Part shown: positions 17,021 through 24,862 of the stretch, piece by piece
Layout of the letters: each line of letters begins with the position of its first letter
Position numbering within the stretch: the stretch's first letter is position 1
Translations under genes and position numbers: made by a program
Assembly: GCA_964633815.1 (NCBI GenBank)
Contig: CAZWHW010000018.1
Span: forward strand, 1 to 33,121
Direction: 5' to 3'
Length of the DNA: 33,121 nucleotides
Origin: CALKZN01 sp964633815
GTDB taxonomy: Bacteria > Pseudomonadota > Gammaproteobacteria > Arenicellales > Arenicellaceae
The notes under the pieces: generated by a model
Told to the model about the DNA's origin: nothing
Databases searched by the model: none
What the model saw: the letters and a program-made list of their open reading frames with translations, nothing else

Positions 17021-17419
17021 ATGATGAAAATACGCCCGATTATTTATTCTTTATGTTTGCTGCTTACTGCTACATTTTTTCCTATACAAACAGCATTTGC
17101 TGAAAATGACAAATTGCAAATCATTCGCTTTTATAAACTCAATACAAAAGGTCAACAAAATCGTTTGATAATTAGAGAAGCTAGACTCAAAAAAACAGGC
17201 TGCTACAATTTCACTACTAAGCCGACTATCTACCGTTTAACCCAAATAGGTTTTAAACATTGCGCTGTATTTCGTAAAAGTAAGTGTGCTGAAGGCACGG
17301 AAATTACCGGACTATGGAAAGGCGAAGAACCGGACACCAAATTCAAGCAAGGCGGAGAATGGCTTTTTACGCAAAACAACAGCAAAGGCGAAAAAGCTAA
17401 ATCTTGGTACTGCGAATAA
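17021..17419 (+). CDS. Small secreted protein of unknown function next to polA
   Basis: Starting at the ATG at 17021 gives 132 residues with a good signal peptide (MMKIRPIIYSLCLLLTATFF, cut after TAFA). An in-frame ATG at 17000 would add seven residues before the basic n-region and is less likely. The mature protein is basic and contains four cysteines (KTGCYNF, FKHCAVF, KSKCAEG and the C-terminal WYCE), suggesting two disulfides. It has a repeated aromatic and glycine pattern (GLWKGEEPDTKFKQGGEW). I do not recognise a named family. It diverges from polA over 53 bases, and its stop codon directly abuts the stop of the coiled-coil/HhH gene on the other strand. Confidence 0.65.
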   Translation: MMKIRPIIYSLCLLLTATFFPIQTAFAENDKLQIIRFYKLNTKGQQNRLIIREARLKKTGCYNFTTKPTIYRLTQIGFKHCAVFRKSKCAEGTEITGLWKGEEPDTKFKQGGEWLFTQNNSKGEKAKSWYCE

Positions 17420-18217
17420 TCATTCTTTCTGGTTTGCGATGATTTGTTTCGCTTGTTCAACCCAACCTTCACGTTGAATACGGCCTCTAAAAACCAATCG
17501 CTTGTCACGATTTTTAATTTCATCTTCAGTCCAACTAGCAATTTGCTCAAAGGTGTGAATACCTTCGTTATTGAGCAAAATTTCAAATTTTGGACCAATA
17601 CCTTTAATTTGACTTAAATCATCGTAATCATCTAATTCAGAAAACACTGTAATCGAATTCGGCTCAAGTGTTTCTGAAATTTCATTCGAAATTTTATTTG
17701 GTACATCTAGACTTAATTCTTCATTTATGCGCTGCTTAACTTTTTGATTATCTGACAAGTTTGCGAAGTCTTGCTCAACTTTTTCAGAAGCTTTGTTAAG
17801 AGAAGTAAGTTTGACCGCTGACTGAATACTAGAATATTCATCGTACATACCAATTTCTTCAAGAAATTCTTTTTTGCGTTCCTCAGCCTGATCTAAGTCT
17901 TTTTTAAATTTCTTGGCAGCTTCACGATATGCGATCAATTTACGTTTATGCATCGTCAATTGATTTTGCATATCACTTACTTGATAACTCAATTTTTTTA
18001 GCAACGAAGTGCCATCGGTAATACCCTTATTATCTTCAACAAGTGCTTGAATCTTCTTTTGGTTATCAGAAAGTAAGGATTTTATTTTTTTAACTTCTTT
18101 AGCACCAGTAAGATCATCGATGAGTTTTTGAGACTGCAGTTTCAATAAACGATCTTTATATTTTTGCTCCCTAGCGAACAATTTCAAAAAAGTTTCCCGA
18201 TCTTCTTCAAGTGTCAT
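17420..18217 (-). CDS. Coiled-coil protein with C-terminal helix-hairpin-helix module (second paralogue)
   Basis: The frame is open from a GTG at 18238, but the Shine-Dalgarno sequence GGAGG at 18228-18232 lies inside that extension and 10 bases before an ATG at 18217, so I chose the ATG (265 residues, beginning MTLEEDRETFLKLF). Residues about 10-150 are a charged, heptad-rich coiled coil. The last 65 residues are a helix-hairpin-helix module: DLSQIKGIGPKFEILLNNEG, then TFEQIASWTEDEI, then FRGRIQREGWVEQAKQII. The same module is found at the C-terminus of some NADH dehydrogenase subunit E and ribosomal L21 fusions. HhH motifs often contact DNA without sequence preference, but no enzyme domain is present. 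It follows its paralogue by 49 bases. Confidence 0.72.
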   Translation of the reverse strand: MTLEEDRETFLKLFAREQKYKDRLLKLQSQKLIDDLTGAKEVKKIKSLLSDNQKKIQALVEDNKGITDGTSLLKKLSYQVSDMQNQLTMHKRKLIAYREAAKKFKKDLDQAEERKKEFLEEIGMYDEYSSIQSAVKLTSLNKASEKVEQDFANLSDNQKVKQRINEELSLDVPNKISNEISETLEPNSITVFSELDDYDDLSQIKGIGPKFEILLNNEGIHTFEQIASWTEDEIKNRDKRLVFRGRIQREGWVEQAKQIIANQKE

Positions 18218-18227
18218 ACAACTATAA

Positions 18228-18232
18228 CCTCC
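18228..18232 (-). promoter_or_regulatory. Ribosome binding site that decides a start
   Basis: GGAGG on the minus strand, 10 bases before the ATG at 18217. It falls within the codons that a GTG start at 18238 would use, which argues against that longer start. Confidence 0.65.
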
Positions 18233-18266
18233 AAGCACTTACAGCTTGCTTGAATAATAAAGATAG

Positions 18267-18917
18267 TTATTTTTCCATTAGTGCTTTAGCTTGTTTGACC
18301 CATTCGTCACGCTGAATTCGTCCTTTAAAAGACAGCTTGTCATCAAATTCTCTAATATCTGCCGCTTCCCATGCTGCAATCTGTTCGAAATGTGTAATGC
18401 CTTCCTTGTACATTTTTTCTTGCAATTTTGGTCCAACGCCTTTGATCAATGTCAAATCATCTTTTTTAGAGTTTTTTACATTTCGTGTTTTTGCTATTTG
18501 GTTTATTTCCTTCTCTACAGGCGTTACATCTTTTACCGAAGTTTTATTAGCAGCTTTTAGCGTTTCAAGCTCACTCTTGAGTTCATCAATTTTGCTATCC
18601 TTAGTATTCACTTCATCTTCGAGAGTCTTACATTCAGACCGACAGTTATTCAACTTTGAATTAGCCGTCTCAAAATTCATTTTTAAAGCATTAACTTCTG
18701 CCGTATGTTTCAATGAATCAGAATTGTCTTGAACATTCAATTGCCGCTCTTCCAATAAGGCTTGTAACCGCGAAATTTCAGCTTTGTCTTCCTTTTCCGT
18801 TTTTTTCATTTTTAAAAACAATTGCTGCAGCTTTTCTTTCAAGTCGCTCTCGCTTTTTAAAAGCTCCATATATTTTTCGACATTAACTTTTCCGCCAACT
18901 AAATTTTCATCACTCAT
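18267..18917 (-). CDS. Coiled-coil protein with C-terminal helix-hairpin-helix module (first paralogue)
   Basis: The 216-residue product has the same plan as the next gene: a long coiled coil at about 10-125 (EKYMELLKSESDLKEKLQQL, later SKIDELKSELETLKA), then a linker, then the HhH module DLTLIKGVGPKLQEKMYKEG followed by HFEQIAAWEAADI and FKGRIQRDEWVKQAKALM. The two modules are clearly similar residue by residue, so the pair arose by tandem duplication while the coiled coils diverged. The start at 18917 has GGAGAAG just upstream. No signal peptide or membrane segment is seen, so it is cytoplasmic. The function is unknown; a structural or DNA-bridging role is possible but inferred. Confidence 0.75.
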   Translation of the reverse strand: MSDENLVGGKVNVEKYMELLKSESDLKEKLQQLFLKMKKTEKEDKAEISRLQALLEERQLNVQDNSDSLKHTAEVNALKMNFETANSKLNNCRSECKTLEDEVNTKDSKIDELKSELETLKAANKTSVKDVTPVEKEINQIAKTRNVKNSKKDDLTLIKGVGPKLQEKMYKEGITHFEQIAAWEAADIREFDDKLSFKGRIQRDEWVKQAKALMEK

Positions 18918-18984
18918 GAAACTTCTCCAAAATCTACCAACTTTTATTATTCCGCCGTAAAATTCAGCTATTCAATTACTATTT

Positions 18985-19033
18985 ACACTATATTAACATT
19001 TAATAGTGTTAACGACTTAAAGCAAAGTGTCAA
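18985..19033 (-). promoter_or_regulatory. Candidate promoter and operator of the HhH pair
   Basis: On the minus strand a perfect -35 TTGACA lies at 19028-19033, with a weak -10 (AACACT, 19005-19010) after 17 bases. A perfect inverted repeat ACACTAT/ATAGTGT (18985-18991 and 19003-19009, 11-base spacer) overlaps the -10 and start region, the usual place for a repressor site. The regulator is unknown. Confidence 0.35.
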
Positions 19034-19057
19034 CTTTTGCCAATAATTCAAATAAAA

Positions 19058-20197
19058 TCAAGTAATATGCCCTTTAGCTAGATAGTCTTTCGATTGCATT
19101 TCGGCCAATCGGCTAACCGTTCGATCAAATTCAAACTTTACCTGCGGATTTCTTCCGGTATACAGCTCTGGCGGGGTTTGCTCAGCTGAAATGATTAGCT
19201 TCACATTATGTTCGTAAAACACATCGATCAAATTAATAAGCCGCCGAGCACTATCTTCTTTGTATTGGTCAAACATAGGCACATTTTCTAACAACACAGA
19301 ATGGAAGCGCCTAGCTATCTCAATATAGTCATTTTGTGAACGATGTGTTTCACAAAGTTCAGCAAACTCAAACCAAGCCACTCCATCCGCCCAACGCTTT
19401 GTTTTTATGGAACGATCAAGAACCTCAATAATATGATCTAACTTACCTTCCTCAGGTGCCAATTGTGAAAAGTTATAAGCTAAGCCTTCAATAGCCTGTT
19501 TCGATAATGGGGTGAAATAAATATCGGCTTTTTCCAAAAACGCTAGTCGATAATCAACACCCCCATCAATATTGACCACTTCAGTATGCGTATAAATCAA
19601 ATCGATTGCAGGTAAAAACAAATCTCTTTGTAATCCATGTTTATAGAGATTTTTAGGCTCCGCATTAGATGTTGCAACTAAGGTGACCCCCATTGAAAAC
19701 AGATAAGTCATTAATCTGCCTAAAATGACTGCATCTGCAACATCTGCAACAACAAACTCATCAAAACACAACACTCGCAAGCGTTGTTGGTTAGGCAGCT
19801 CAACCATTTTACGTGCCACCAGCTCTAAAGGTTCTTTTTTATCACGCAATTGCTTGAGTTTATTGTGAACCTCAAGCATAAAGACATGAAAGTGAATGCG
19901 CTTTTTTTCAACAGTTGCTTCTAGTGGTAAGCAATGATAAAAAGTATCCACCAAGTAAGTTTTACCTCGACCAACACCTCCCCAAAAATACAATCCTTTT
20001 AATGGTTCTGGATATTTTTTTTTGCCAAATAATCGGTCAAAAAAACCAACTTCTTCTATTTCAACATTAGCTAGGTCATCATATAAACGCTGCAAATGCT
20101 TTACCGCTTCGAGTTGAGCGGCATCTTTACGAAAATTGGGCTTTTGCAGATCGGCTTCATAGAGTGAAGTCGGTGTAGAATTGGCTGGAATTGTCAT
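19058..20197 (-). CDS. zapE: Cell division ATPase ZapE (AFG1 family)
   Basis: The 379-residue product is an AFG1-like ATPase. The Walker A motif GGVGRGKT is at 73-80 in LYFWGGVGRGKTYLVDTF, Walker B is in VLCFDEFVVADVADA, and the sensor region reads VTLVATSNAEP. The C-terminal part has the family's IDVFYEHNVKLIISAEQTPP and RTVSRLAEMQS. ZapE binds FtsZ and destabilises its polymers late in division in E. coli. The length is typical (about 375). The gene diverges from the gamma-carbonic anhydrase over 94 bases. A separate promoter seems to serve the HhH pair downstream, though read-through is possible. Confidence 0.93.
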   Translation of the reverse strand: MTIPANSTPTSLYEADLQKPNFRKDAAQLEAVKHLQRLYDDLANVEIEEVGFFDRLFGKKKYPEPLKGLYFWGGVGRGKTYLVDTFYHCLPLEATVEKKRIHFHVFMLEVHNKLKQLRDKKEPLELVARKMVELPNQQRLRVLCFDEFVVADVADAVILGRLMTYLFSMGVTLVATSNAEPKNLYKHGLQRDLFLPAIDLIYTHTEVVNIDGGVDYRLAFLEKADIYFTPLSKQAIEGLAYNFSQLAPEEGKLDHIIEVLDRSIKTKRWADGVAWFEFAELCETHRSQNDYIEIARRFHSVLLENVPMFDQYKEDSARRLINLIDVFYEHNVKLIISAEQTPPELYTGRNPQVKFEFDRTVSRLAEMQSKDYLAKGHIT

Positions 20198-20291
20198 GCG
20201 AACGTTAGCGAAGTAAACTTTGTCTAATTTTACTCTGAAATCATGTGCTACGCATTAATCTTGAACTAATTAAAACTCATCGATACTCATT

Positions 20292-20819
20292 ATGCCAAAC
20301 TTATATCCTTATAAAGGTATTTTACCTAAAATAGACCCTTCAACATTCGCCGCGCCGAGTGCAGATATTATTGGCGATGTCGTTATCGGCAAAGAATGCA
20401 GTATTTGGTTTAACACAACAATTCGTGGTGACGTAAATGAAATCCGAATTGGTGATCAAACAAGTATTCAAGATAATACAGTGATTCACGTTGCTCGTAA
20501 GGGTCAAGGTACTTATGTAGGAAATCGAGTCACCGTAGGACACGGTGTTATATTACACGCCTGTACTATTGAAGATGATGTAGTGGTAGGCAATGGTTCA
20601 TGCGTGATGGACAATTGTTATGTTGAAAAAGGTGCAATTGTCGCTGCCAATGCCTTAGTTCCACCCGGAAAGCGCATTGGGGCAGGCGAGGTTTGGGCTG
20701 GAAATCCTGCTAAAAAATTGCGCGAGGTTAAAGAGGCTGAAATAAAATTTTTCAAAGAAAATATGTTGGACTATTGCGCACTATCAAAAGAATACCAAGA
20801 AGAACTAGAGAAAGAATAA
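20292..20819 (+). CDS. Gamma-class carbonic anhydrase family protein
   Basis: The 175-residue product is a left-handed parallel beta-helix protein with hexapeptide repeats (IIGDVVIGKECSIWF, IRIGDQTSIQDNTVIHV, VGNRVTVGHGVILHACTIED). The three zinc-binding histidines of the gamma-carbonic anhydrase family are in place: H66, H84 and H89. The conserved IRGDVNEIRIG and GNPAKKLRE near the end are also present. Family members are trimers; many (such as E. coli YrdA and PaaY-like proteins) have weak or unproven carbonic anhydrase activity, so the substrate is uncertain. Its TAA stop is immediately followed by the ATG of the MscS gene, indicating one transcript with coupled translation. Confidence 0.9.
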   Translation: MPNLYPYKGILPKIDPSTFAAPSADIIGDVVIGKECSIWFNTTIRGDVNEIRIGDQTSIQDNTVIHVARKGQGTYVGNRVTVGHGVILHACTIEDDVVVGNGSCVMDNCYVEKGAIVAANALVPPGKRIGAGEVWAGNPAKKLREVKEAEIKFFKENMLDYCALSKEYQEELEKE

Positions 20820-21698
20820 ATGAATTTTATTAGTCAGCTCACGGAGCCAGCACTGGCGCTATGGTTAGGTTTAGGTAATATTGAGAAAAGTATTGCCGCT
20901 ATCATTTCTGGGATTATCCTATTTTATTTTCTCCGTTTTGTGGTTATCAGACAATTTGAAAAGTTGTCTGCAAAAACTGAAAACGATCTTGATGATCGCT
21001 TAATTCATTTTATCCGACAATTTTTGTGGGTTGGTATCTTTATTGGTACCTTAGTTTGGGTGCTAACGATTAATGGCATCGCCATTTCACCAGTATTGGC
21101 GGGTGCGGGCATTTTTGGTGTTGCAGTTGGCTTTGCTGCTAAAGAAACCATCGCTGATATTCTCTCAGGTATTTTTCTGATTATCGATCGCCCGATTCGC
21201 ATTGGCGATCGAGTGACAATCGATAAAATTGGCAAGCATTGGGGTGGTTGGGGCGATATTGTAGATATTGGTCTGCGCCGAACAGTCATTCGAAATACTG
21301 ATGGCGTGATTGTGAACTATCCGAACTCATTGCTGTCTAGCGGCATTATTAAAAACTTCTCTATTAACCCAACTCCGATAAGAGCTAGAGTTCGCTTTCA
21401 AGTTGACTATTCTGCTAATCCAGATGAAGTGCGTCATTGTGTTTTTGCTGCCATCCAATCAGTCGAAGGCATTATTCATGAACATACTACTATTGTCATT
21501 CGTTCTATGTGGGATGATGATTTTGGCCATCAATTATCAGGAGTGCTTTATGAAGCTCGATATATTCTTGAAGATGTAACGAAACGAACGACCATCCGAT
21601 CGATGGTATTAGAAAATATTATTTCACGTTTTCAAGAAAAAAAGATTCCTATGGCGTCTCAACCAGTTAGCATTGTCAAAGAAAACACAGCAAATTAA
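20820..21698 (+). CDS. Small mechanosensitive channel, MscS family
   Basis: The 292-residue inner-membrane protein has transmembrane segments at about 20-42, 63-85 and 93-118. The third carries the Gly/Ala-rich pore helix (AGAGIFGVAVGFAAKETIAD). The beta domain follows with RPIRIGDRVTI, GDIVDIGLRRTVIRNTDG and VNYPNSLLSSGIIKNFS, the MscS signature, and the C-terminal alpha/beta domain is complete. These homoheptameric channels open under membrane tension and release solutes on osmotic downshock. The start codon abuts the stop of the carbonic anhydrase gene. The stretch after it (to the porin) has no gene. Confidence 0.92.
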   Translation: MNFISQLTEPALALWLGLGNIEKSIAAIISGIILFYFLRFVVIRQFEKLSAKTENDLDDRLIHFIRQFLWVGIFIGTLVWVLTINGIAISPVLAGAGIFGVAVGFAAKETIADILSGIFLIIDRPIRIGDRVTIDKIGKHWGGWGDIVDIGLRRTVIRNTDGVIVNYPNSLLSSGIIKNFSINPTPIRARVRFQVDYSANPDEVRHCVFAAIQSVEGIIHEHTTIVIRSMWDDDFGHQLSGVLYEARYILEDVTKRTTIRSMVLENIISRFQEKKIPMASQPVSIVKENTAN

Positions 21699-21808
21699 AA
21701 ATTTGAGCCTTCATATAAATGCCCTTTAAATCAAATTAAGCTGGCTTTTTAGTATCTAAAGTTTGATCAGCCCACCTAAACAAAATTACTTCAACGTATT
21801 TCATAAAA

Positions 21809-21840
21809 CTGTAACAAAATTAATCATTTTTTTGTTGCAG
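21809..21840. promoter_or_regulatory. Inverted repeat, candidate activator (enhancer) site
   Basis: CTGTAACAAAA (21809-21819) and TTTTGTTGCAG (21830-21840) are inverted with 10 of 11 matches and a 10-base spacer. The centre is about 134 bases before the start predicted for the sigma-54 promoter, within the range used by sigma-54 activators. Confidence 0.4.
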
Positions 21841-21931
21841 TGCACCATTTTCAAGCATTAATACAAAAACTACTAGTCAAGGAAGACTACGAATACCCTC
21901 ACCTTATTATTGATTCTAACCAAATTAATGT

Positions 21932-21948
21932 TTGGCATGAAACATGCT
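21932..21948 (+). promoter_or_regulatory. Candidate sigma-54 (RpoN) promoter of the porin
   Basis: TTGGCATGAAACATGCT matches the sigma-54 consensus YTGGCAYGRNNNTTGCW at 16 of 17 positions. The GG (21934-21935) and GC (21946-21947) pairs have the required 12-base offset. Transcription would start near 21959. The 320-base gene-free stretch 21699-22019 holds this, the inverted repeat upstream, and no other feature I can support. Confidence 0.6.
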
Positions 21949-22019
21949 AACAATTGATCGTTGGAGGAGTTATTTGATTTATGCGTAATTTAACAGCGCA
22001 AATTATAGAGGTAATTTTA

Positions 22020-23228
22020 ATGAGAGCTTTATCCCCCTTAAAAAAGCAATTAACAATAAAAACTGCATCATTGTTAGTTTTATCAAGCTTTGTTGGTAAT
22101 GAGGTTTATGCGGTTGACAAAGGCAAATTCTATGGTGACTTTCGACTTCGTTTTGAAGAAGTACAACAAAACAATCCATTAGAAGATGCAACAGGTTTAA
22201 CAATTCGTTCAAGGCTGGGCTATATCACGCCAAGCCTCTCAGGCTTTTCTGCACAAATTGAAATTGAAGATTCGCGCGCGCTAATCGATGACTTCGCTGT
22301 TCCGCCTTCAAACTTTAATACTGGTGAATTCTCAGTTATTGCTGACCCAGAATCGAATACTGAGATTGATCAATTACTTGTTAAATATAAAGCTGGTGGT
22401 TTTTATGGCAAATTAGGTCGTCAAGTTATTGTTCGTGATGGCCAACGATTTATTGGGCATGTTGGTTTTCGCCAAGATCGACAAACTTTTGATGCGTTAA
22501 GCCTTGGCTACGATGTGGGTAATGGTCTGAGCTTCAAGTATGCATATATTGACCAAAGAAATCGTATTTTTTCTGATGATGCCGACTTTGATTCAGAAGA
22601 TCATTTGCTTGATGCCAGCTTTAAAACCTCGTATGGTAAATTCGGTGCATTTGCCTATTTATTAGAAGTGGACAACGATACTGACAACGGTTTAGATACT
22701 TATGGTATCTCTTTTAATGGTGCTACTAAATTTGGTGATAACAAATTAAGTTATTCTGCTATTTTAGCAACCCAAGAATCTACTTCTCCAGATGCTGAAT
22801 TCGATGCTGACTATATTAGCCTAGAAGGTAAATATAAATTTGCTGCACCAGTTTGGTTAAAAGTAGGTTATGAATTGCTTGGCTCAGATGATGGTGAATT
22901 CGGTTTCAGCACACCATTGGCTACTCTACATAAATTCAATGGTTTTGCAGACGTTTTCTTAGCTACACCAGCTCAAGGCATTGAAGATCTATATATTGGT
23001 GTTGGTGGCAAATTCTCAGGTTTCAAATGGACAGCAATCTATCATGATTTCTCAAGCGAAGAGTCAATTGAAGGAAGCACTGATTTAGGTTCAGAAATTG
23101 ATCTTGTATTGGTTCGCCCAATTACCAAGCAATGGGTTGTGGGTGCTAAAGTAGCACTTTACGATGCAGGCACTGCTGGTCAAGTTGATACGGACAGATT
23201 TTGGTTATGGGCTAACTTTAAATTCTAA
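22020..23228 (+). CDS. Outer-membrane porin, alginate-export (AlgE-like) family
   Basis: I start at the ATG at 22020 because AGAGG lies 8 bases before it and it gives a compact signal peptide (MRALSPLKKQ, hydrophobic core, cut after NEVYA). An in-frame ATG at 21981, behind GGAGGAG, would add 13 residues to an already complete leader. The mature protein is a beta-barrel: it opens KFYGDFRLRFE, shows alternating strands and Asp/Gly-rich turns throughout, contains FYGKLGRQVIVRDGQRFIGHVGFRQDRQTFD typical of the alginate-export family, and ends WLWANFKF with the terminal Phe used for outer-membrane insertion. Substrates in this family vary widely, so alginate itself is not implied. It is followed by a strong terminator and seems to be a single-gene unit. 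Confidence 0.8.
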   Translation: MRALSPLKKQLTIKTASLLVLSSFVGNEVYAVDKGKFYGDFRLRFEEVQQNNPLEDATGLTIRSRLGYITPSLSGFSAQIEIEDSRALIDDFAVPPSNFNTGEFSVIADPESNTEIDQLLVKYKAGGFYGKLGRQVIVRDGQRFIGHVGFRQDRQTFDALSLGYDVGNGLSFKYAYIDQRNRIFSDDADFDSEDHLLDASFKTSYGKFGAFAYLLEVDNDTDNGLDTYGISFNGATKFGDNKLSYSAILATQESTSPDAEFDADYISLEGKYKFAAPVWLKVGYELLGSDDGEFGFSTPLATLHKFNGFADVFLATPAQGIEDLYIGVGGKFSGFKWTAIYHDFSSEESIEGSTDLGSEIDLVLVRPITKQWVVGAKVALYDAGTAGQVDTDRFWLWANFKF

Positions 23229-23277
23229 AACTATCGAAAAATTTATTTTCATGTAAACCCTTCTCTGAGGTGTACTT

Positions 23278-23311
23278 GGCAGTAATTAATTTATTAATTA
23301 CTGCCTTTTTT
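23278..23311 (+). terminator. Rho-independent terminator of the porin gene
   Basis: A perfect 12-bp stem (23278-23289 with 23294-23305), a TTTA loop and six T residues. The final T abuts the stop codon of yrfG on the other strand. Confidence 0.92.
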
Positions 23312-23963
23312 ACGCAAACATGTCTAACTCTAGAGCATAAAACTCTTTAGTATTTTTTATCGGCTTTTGTGAGTCAGGCTGGCTAATTGCCCGCAAATGA
23401 GCAACACCACATTGTTGCGCCATACGCAAAATAGGCAGGCTGTCATCAACAAACAAACTGCGCTGCAAATCCAATGGAAACTGTTGTTGTAATCGCCGCC
23501 AAAAAGTTGGATGCTCTTTGGAAAAACCAAAATCATGAGAGCTAATCAAATGATCGAAGTGAACTGCAATATCAAGGCGTTGACATTTAATTTCCAATAC
23601 ATCACGATGCGCATTCGTCAATAACCACACCGCTTTGCCCATCTCACGCAAGTGCAGCAAAAATTCTTCGGCATACGGACGAAAAGCAATTTTTCTTGCT
23701 ACCCGCTCATCAGCTTTGGTTTCCGCAATATTTATTCCAAGCTCTTTGCTCCAATAATCTGTGCAATACCATTCTAATTGACCAAACTTTGTGGCTAATT
23801 GCTCCTCAAGCAAAAGTTTGGCGGCTTCAAGTGACATACCATGCTTTTCGGAATACAACATTGGCAAATGTTCAACCCAATAAAAATTATCATAATGCAA
23901 ATCAAGTAAAGTTCCATCCATATCCAATAGAACCGTGTCAATTTGACTCCAATCGATTATCAT
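23310..23963 (-). CDS. yrfG: GMP/IMP nucleotidase YrfG (HAD family)
   Basis: The 217-residue HAD hydrolase has motif I LLDMDGTLLD (D14, D16), motif II LLTNAH, motif III in FGFSKEHPTFW, and motif IV LFVDDSLPIL. The opening resembles the E. coli YrfG sequence as I remember it (VLLDMDGTLLDLxxDNxxW), and WYCxDYWSxxLGxxI is also shared. YrfG dephosphorylates GMP and IMP. The cap domain is helical at about 20-95. It diverges from cysQ over 58 bases. Confidence 0.85.
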   Translation of the reverse strand: MIIDWSQIDTVLLDMDGTLLDLHYDNFYWVEHLPMLYSEKHGMSLEAAKLLLEEQLATKFGQLEWYCTDYWSKELGINIAETKADERVARKIAFRPYAEEFLLHLREMGKAVWLLTNAHRDVLEIKCQRLDIAVHFDHLISSHDFGFSKEHPTFWRRLQQQFPLDLQRSLFVDDSLPILRMAQQCGVAHLRAISQPDSQKPIKNTKEFYALELDMFA

Positions 23964-24021
23964 TAGTTATTAATTAATACATTGTTTTTTTATTATTGTA
24001 ATTCGCTTAAAAACTTTTTCC

Positions 24022-24852
24022 ATGAATATTTCTGACCTAGAAGCCTACTTAGATACTGTTATTGATATAGCACACGATGCTGGTGAGCTAATTCTTGAAA
24101 TCTATCAAAACCCATTTGATGTTGAGATTAAAGGTGACGGCACACCTCTAACCATTGCTGATCAACGCTCTCATAACCTTATCTGCACAAGGCTATTAGA
24201 ATTAACACCTAATATCCCTATTCTATCTGAAGAATCTGATCATATTCCCTATGCGGATCGTAAACTATGGAAAACCTATTGGCTAGTTGACCCTCTGGAT
24301 GGCACCAAAGAGTTTGTTAAAAAGTCTGGGGAATTCACGGTTAATATTGCGCTGATCTATGAAAACCAACCTGTATTAGGTGTGGTCCACACTCCTGTAA
24401 AAAAATGGACCCATTGGGGTGTACACACTCGCGGTGCTTGGAAGCAAGTTGGTAACGGGCAGCGCCAAAAGATTCAAGCTAAAACTTATACTGGTGGTCA
24501 CGCAACCGTTGTGGCAAGCAAATCACATGGGCAGGAGAAACTAGAACAATTTCTAACGAATTTGCAACATAGAGAAGATTCCTACGATGTCACTAATATG
24601 GGCAGTGCGCTTAAAATTTGCTTAGTTGCAGAAGGTATTGGTGACATTTATCCACGTCTTGGCTTAACCAGTGAATGGGATACTGCTTCAGCAGATATTA
24701 TTATTCGTGAAGCAGGCGGTAAAATTATCCAGCCAAGTGGAAAACCTGTCATTTATAACAAAGAAAATATACTCAACCCATATTTCTTAGCAATTGGCGT
24801 TGGGGATTACGATTGGTTGCCATTATTAGACGGCATCGAAATGAACCCTTAA
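24022..24852 (+). CDS. cysQ: 3'(2'),5'-bisphosphate nucleotidase CysQ
   Basis: The 276-residue phosphatase of the inositol monophosphatase superfamily has the metal-binding residues of the family: SEESD (E70, E71), WLVDPLDGTKEF (D90, D93, T95) and SEWDTASAD near residue 215. It converts PAP to AMP, removing the by-product of sulfate assimilation that would inhibit PAPS reductase and RNases. The length is a little above E. coli CysQ (246). It is the first gene of a tight plus-strand cluster, 10 bases before dapF. Confidence 0.93.
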   Translation: MNISDLEAYLDTVIDIAHDAGELILEIYQNPFDVEIKGDGTPLTIADQRSHNLICTRLLELTPNIPILSEESDHIPYADRKLWKTYWLVDPLDGTKEFVKKSGEFTVNIALIYENQPVLGVVHTPVKKWTHWGVHTRGAWKQVGNGQRQKIQAKTYTGGHATVVASKSHGQEKLEQFLTNLQHREDSYDVTNMGSALKICLVAEGIGDIYPRLGLTSEWDTASADIIIREAGGKIIQPSGKPVIYNKENILNPYFLAIGVGDYDWLPLLDGIEMNP

Positions 24853-24862
24853 ACTATTCAAC

